DNA of 64,000 nucleotides, from positions 18,823,443 to 18,887,442 of the forward strand of contig NC_003071.7 of assembly GCF_000001735.4 (NCBI RefSeq), in the 5' to 3' direction. Under the pieces are notes generated by a model that saw only the letters and a program-made list of their open reading frames with translations, ran no database searches and was not told where the DNA came from. Within the stretch, counting starts at the first letter, position 1. Each line of letters starts with the position of its first letter. Made by a program: the position numbers and the translations under genes. This DNA is from Arabidopsis thaliana. Lineage: Eukaryota > Streptophyta > Magnoliopsida > Brassicales > Brassicaceae. Shown piece by piece: positions 60,098 through 64,000 of this stretch.

Positions 60098-61998
60098 ATG
60101 GAGAGTTCTTCGAATTCCGACCAAAATGAGGGAACTCCGACGAGCTCTGTTTCTTCGCCGTACCGGAGAACATACTCAGATATCTCCGGATTATCTCACC
60201 GGTTCGACGTTCAGAGCTTTTATAACCGGCCGTCAAACACTAACGCTGTTGTCTTGAGTGGCCATGAAGAAGATGTCTCCGAAGACGCCGAGGAACCAAA
60301 AGATGATGTCGTCAACGACGTCCACGGAGATGGAGACGAAGAAGACAGCGACATTGATTCTGCAGAAGATGCAGGTAAAGTGTTTAAGATTGTAACTTTC
60401 TTCTTTTGTCATTTCGTTAAATCGGGGTTTCTAGTGCAGAGCTAGAGATGATGAGGGAAAGATTTGCGAAGCTGTTGCTTGGTGAAGACATGTCAGGAAG
60501 TGGGAAAGGAGTTTGTACTGCTGTTACTGTGTCAAACTCCATAACCAATCTCTATGGTTTGTCTTCTTCTTCTCTTTTCAAATATGCTCTGTTTTCAAAA
60601 CAGAGTATTTATAGTGTAGCGTGTGTTTGTTGTGTTATTGCAGCGACTGTGTTTGGACAGAGTTTAAGGTTACAACCATTGAGTACAGAGAAGAAAGACT
60701 TATGGAAACGAGAGATGAATTGTTTCATGTCTATTTGTGATTACATTGTCGAAGTTATTCCAAGATCTCTTGGTACTAACGTTGAGGTAAAATACTATTT
60801 CAACACTATCTTAATTTTGACACACACAATTTAAAACGCTAAAAAACCGGTGCGTTGATGTTTTAATTTCAGATAACAGAAACAAAGCTAAGATCTGATA
60901 TTCTCATGAGTCTTCCTGCTTTGAGAAAACTCGATAACATGCTAATGGTAAGTATAAGACTCGAATTAGACTGATAGATAATCAAGATTCAAAAGATTTC
61001 CAACACGACTTGTTTGACTTTTGTAGGAAATATTGGATAGTTTTACGGAAAACGAGTTCTGGTATGTTGAAAGAGGAAGCTCATCGATGAACTCGGGTGG
61101 TGGTGGTAGAGATTCAGGAACGTTTAGGAAAGTGGTGGTTCAACGGAAAGACGAGAAATGGTGGCTTCCGGTGCCATGTGTTCCTGCTGAAGGTTTATCT
61201 GAAGAAGAACGAAAGCATTTGCGTCACAAACGCGATTGTGCCAGTCAGATACATAAAGCAGCATTGGCCATTAACGATTCCACTCTTAATGACATGGATA
61301 TTCCTGATTCTTACCTCACCACTCTTCCAAAGGTATAAAAGGATAACTTGCGACTTCCATATAAATGTAATGTGAAAGTTTTGAAATCAACTCGGTGTTG
61401 TTTGATTTTATGTACAGAGTGGGAAAGCAAGTGTAGGAGACGTGATTTACAAGCAACTGTGCACAGCCGAGAAGTTTTATCCCGACCAGCTTCTCGACAT
61501 CTTGAAGATCACATCTGAGCATGAGGCGCTTGAGCTCGCCGACAAAGTTGAGGCTTCACTAGTTACGTGGAGGCGTAAGACTGGAGGATTGACTCACTCT
61601 AAGTCCTCATGGGACATGATGAAAGATATCAGTGGCGATGCAGATCGTGGCAATGACAAGAACCACATACTTGCGGCTCGAGCCAGGAGCTTACTCTTCT
61701 GTCTGAAACAGAGATACCCTGAACTTTCTCAGACCTCACTTGACATCTGCAAGATTCAGTTTAACCGAGTGAGTAGCCCCAGCCATTTTGCATATTGTTT
61801 TAATTAAGATATCGATGGAAAATATCGAAATTATATGCTGAATATTCTTGTGTGTTGTTTTATTTTTTTGGTTAGGATGTGGGAAAGGCGGTATTGGAGA
61901 GCTATTCAAGGGTTTTAGAAGGTTTGGCTTATAATGTTGTGTCGTGGATTGATGATGTTCTTTACGTCGACAGAACAGTGAGAAACAGAGATGATTAG
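60098..61998 (+). CDS. ROPGEF4: ROP guanine nucleotide exchange factor 4
   Basis: Seven exons (60098-60374, 60440-60556, 60644-60786, 60873-60947, 61027-61332, 61418-61768, 61876-61998) give 463 residues. A Ser-rich then acidic N-terminus (about 1-92, with [14 protein letters not shown]) is followed by the catalytic PRONE domain, about 93-455: [75 protein letters not shown] and [20 protein letters not shown] GEFs load GTP on plant ROP GTPases at the plasma membrane, setting cell polarity. ROPGEF4 works in xylem cell wall patterning and root hairs (also called RHS11). The C-terminus after PRONE is very short, lacking the longer autoinhibitory tail of some relatives. The ATG at 60098 is preceded in frame by a GTG only. 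Confidence 0.94.
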
Positions 61999-62626
61999 GG
62001 TTTTTCATACTGAGTTTTTTCTTTTGAGAACAGATTAAGTTCTTTGGGATGTAATGAGAATACCAAACAAATGTGTATGTTTTTTTCTTATGATTTTCTG
62101 AATCTTTAAAAGGAATTCTGAACCAATAATACCAAATGAGGGTGAACAAGAATTTCAACCACACACAGTTGATAGAAGATCTTTAATTTCAGATGTTCTT
62201 TAATCATCACTAGTGGCCCTAATTTGCCAAAGAGCTTAATCTGTCAATTTTTTTTTGTCTTGGATTGTTTCTTGACTGAAACACAATGAAGCAATAGAGA
62301 TGGTCTTCTTGTTTAAGTTCAAGCCTTGTTTTATTAATCCTCATATAACAACAACATACAACTAACAGAACTCAAAACTTTACAGAAGCCAAATGGAAAA
62401 GAAAACATAATAAGGACTGAAAGAAACAAGACAAAGAGTTTCTTTTGCAGTCGTTGGGGTATTAAAAGCTGTGGTTGTGTGTATCTGCACAAAAACTGAA
62501 AACTAGAGCTTGTCCATTGAAGTGGACGTGAACCTGTACAGAGTAAACAGAGGAGCCTCTTGATGACCATGAGTGTCTTTCTCGAACAAAAGTTTACTTT
62601 CTGGTAGTGATCTGGAGCAGTGGGAT
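61999..62626. other. Convergent 3' regions of ROPGEF4 and TRM13
   Basis: 628 bp between stop codons. Minus-strand frames at 61736 and 62334 look like chance frames in UTR sequence. Confidence 0.4.
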
Positions 62627-64000
62627 TTAAGGAACCAGCTTGTTGATTCTTTCAGGTTGGACCAAGTCTCTGCAATTGCTGATTATCTCTTCTAGTAGTT
62701 CATCAAGGATTATTTCACCTGTTTCAGAAACGATGCAACCAATATCAAAGCGGAGATCCATCCAGTTTCCAGTCCTAGCCAGGTCTTTCCGCACTATCTG
62801 GTCTAGTGTGTGAGGAGATGGCAAAGGTAAGAGATGCCAGTAAACTTCTTCTTGTACCACTTCAACAGCATTTTCCATGTCTGGAAAAAAGTGCATTGCA
62901 GGTTTGACGAATGAAATCCAAGGGCCATGTCCACAAAACTCCATAAGAACTTCATTGATACAGTCAAAAAGGAGTTTCTTATCGCTGCAGAGATTTGTCG
63001 AACAGAAATCTATGTCATCCATTAGAGCCTGCTCAAGAATCTTCTCCGAATAAAAAGATCTCGCCAAAAGCTCTTCCCAGTTCAACTCTGATGATTTCAC
63101 CACGGCTTGAATGTATTCAAGTGCCAGTTCCTTGTCGTCCATTCTTGTTTTGACATCATTGTCTTTCTCCGGTCCTGGAAAATCAGGTTCGTCGAATCTT
63201 ATGCACAGTGGTTGCATCCGCATTTCGGCTATATGAGGCAATGAAGAAGGTCAGAGACTAAGATTTGAACAAAAGTTTTACTAGAATGCTGAAATGGTGT
63301 TGCAAATTCTTTCTAGGCACACCTGAAGAGAACCTGGAGCTGTTTGGACTAGTGTCATCATCTGTAAAGAAAGGCTCAAGCACAGATACAGGACTTGACT
63401 TTCCCAATACATCTGTGGTGTTTTCTTGGCATTCAGACATTCTCACTGAAGAGTTTGGTGGAGAACACGGTGATTGTCCCTCTTTGAGTACTTCCTGAAA
63501 ACATGATAAAGCAGGAAATATGAGCCTTCCTTCAAGAAATATGTATCATCAACAAAAGAAAGGATTCATCAAACCTTTTCCAAAAGTTGTTTGTGCTCAT
63601 CCTCATCAATATATGCATCTTGTTGGATAATGGAAGAGCTAATTGCTTCAGACAACGAATCCATAACAGTCTGCTCTTCCTCTTCCATCCTAGTGTCTGA
63701 CATACAAAATCAAAAGCAATTAGTTTCATTTTGACAAAGCTGAGAAAGAATCAGATCAAACGAAAAGAAGAAAATTAATCACCTTCCGGAACTGGCATAA
63801 ACTCTGTTTCTTCATGGTTGTTTGAATCCAGTCGAAGTGGCTCATAGTAGTAATCTTTTGAACTGCACTGCTGAATATTTGGTTTTTCGATTATCTGATG
63901 ATCAAGTGCCAAGGTCACTCTAGGACTGTTTTCTGGTGTGAAGAACTCAGGGAGAGCAAGAATCTTCCCAAGGATTCTTGGTACTTCTTTATCCGGTAAG
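62627..64000 (-). CDS. TRM13: TON1-recruiting-motif protein 13, C-terminal part (cut by window)
   Basis: Four exons of the 3' part are visible: 64000-63783 (runs off the window), 63696-63575, 63494-63323 and 63228-62627; the junctions keep phase. About 370 C-terminal residues are seen. The last exon carries a DUF4378 domain (ELALEYIQAVVKSSELNWEE, KLLFDCINEVLMEFCG, HTLDQIVRKDLARTGNWMDL, DIGCIVSETGEIILDELLEE) and ends ERINKLVP. An acidic region EDTRMEEEEQTVMDSLSEA precedes it. This end is typical of TRM proteins, which bring TON1 and PP2A to cortical microtubules and affect division-plane and cell shape. The N-terminal motifs are outside the window, so the member name (TRM13, At2g45900) rests on gene order and memory. 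Confidence 0.85.

Noticed and set aside
61736-62164. Minus-strand 142-codon frame over the ROPGEF4 3' end
   Set aside because: It overlaps the last ROPGEF4 exon and 3' UTR, has no ATG-supported start with coding character, and is Lys/Asn/Phe-rich as expected of A/T-rich UTR.

Overview
The window is nuclear DNA of a dicot plant, almost certainly Arabidopsis thaliana. Genes have short (mostly 75-200 bp) AT-rich GT-AG introns, intergenic DNA is AT-rich, and promoters carry telo-boxes and site II (TGGGCY) elements. The gene order matches, from memory, the distal long arm of chromosome 2, about At2g45690 to At2g45900. Gene symbols rest on recognising the translated products. No database was searched. 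Each exon chain was checked by splicing it by eye and confirming that phase is kept from ATG to stop.

Layout. 1-8.6 kb: PEX16/SSE1 (-), URM11 (+), SNM1 nuclease (-), RPS27 (+). 9-15.7 kb: an armadillo-repeat protein (+) and the tRNA m1A58 methyltransferase subunit TRM6 (-), which contains one GC-AG intron. 16.4-24.3 kb: PEX11D (+), the Golgi methyltransferase PMT16 (+), a decayed unidentified gene remnant (-) and the C2 protein BAL/BAP2 (-). A gene-poor 3.5 kb follows. 27.8-34.3 kb: chloroplast FtsY (+), a degenerate tandem repeat array, a candidate small-protein gene (-), and phosphomannomutase (+). 34.7-41.1 kb: PLIM2a (-), DEAD-box helicase RH6 (+), remorin REM1.3 (-). 42.9-48.0 kb: a tandem pair of DUF821/GT90 proteins (DTA2 and its neighbour, +). 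48.5-54.0 kb: AHL9 (-), a 79-aa lysine-rich protein (-), thylakoid chloride channel VCCN2 (+). 54.3-54.9 kb: a second locus of the repeat family. 55.2-64.0 kb: BAM7 (-), ROPGEF4 (+) and the 3' part of TRM13 (-), cut by the window edge.

The genes are mostly single-copy housekeeping or developmental genes, not an operon-like system. Recurrent arrangements are divergent pairs sharing a short promoter (PEX16/URM11, SNM1/RPS27, TRM6/PEX11D, PLIM2a/RH6, the 79-aa gene/VCCN2, BAM7/ROPGEF4) and convergent pairs with closely spaced 3' ends. Two genes are peroxisome biogenesis factors (PEX16, PEX11D), but no pathway unites the window. Many genes have close paralogues on chromosome 3 (At3g61xxx), as expected for one arm of an ancient duplicated segment.

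I found no undescribed multi-gene system. The least explained items are a 52-codon reading frame with promoter-like sequence upstream (31488-31646, -), a possible short transcript at about 8.9-9.2 kb (-), a coding-like remnant at 22.4-22.9 kb, a diverged tandem repeat family at two loci, and two inverted repeats in promoters.
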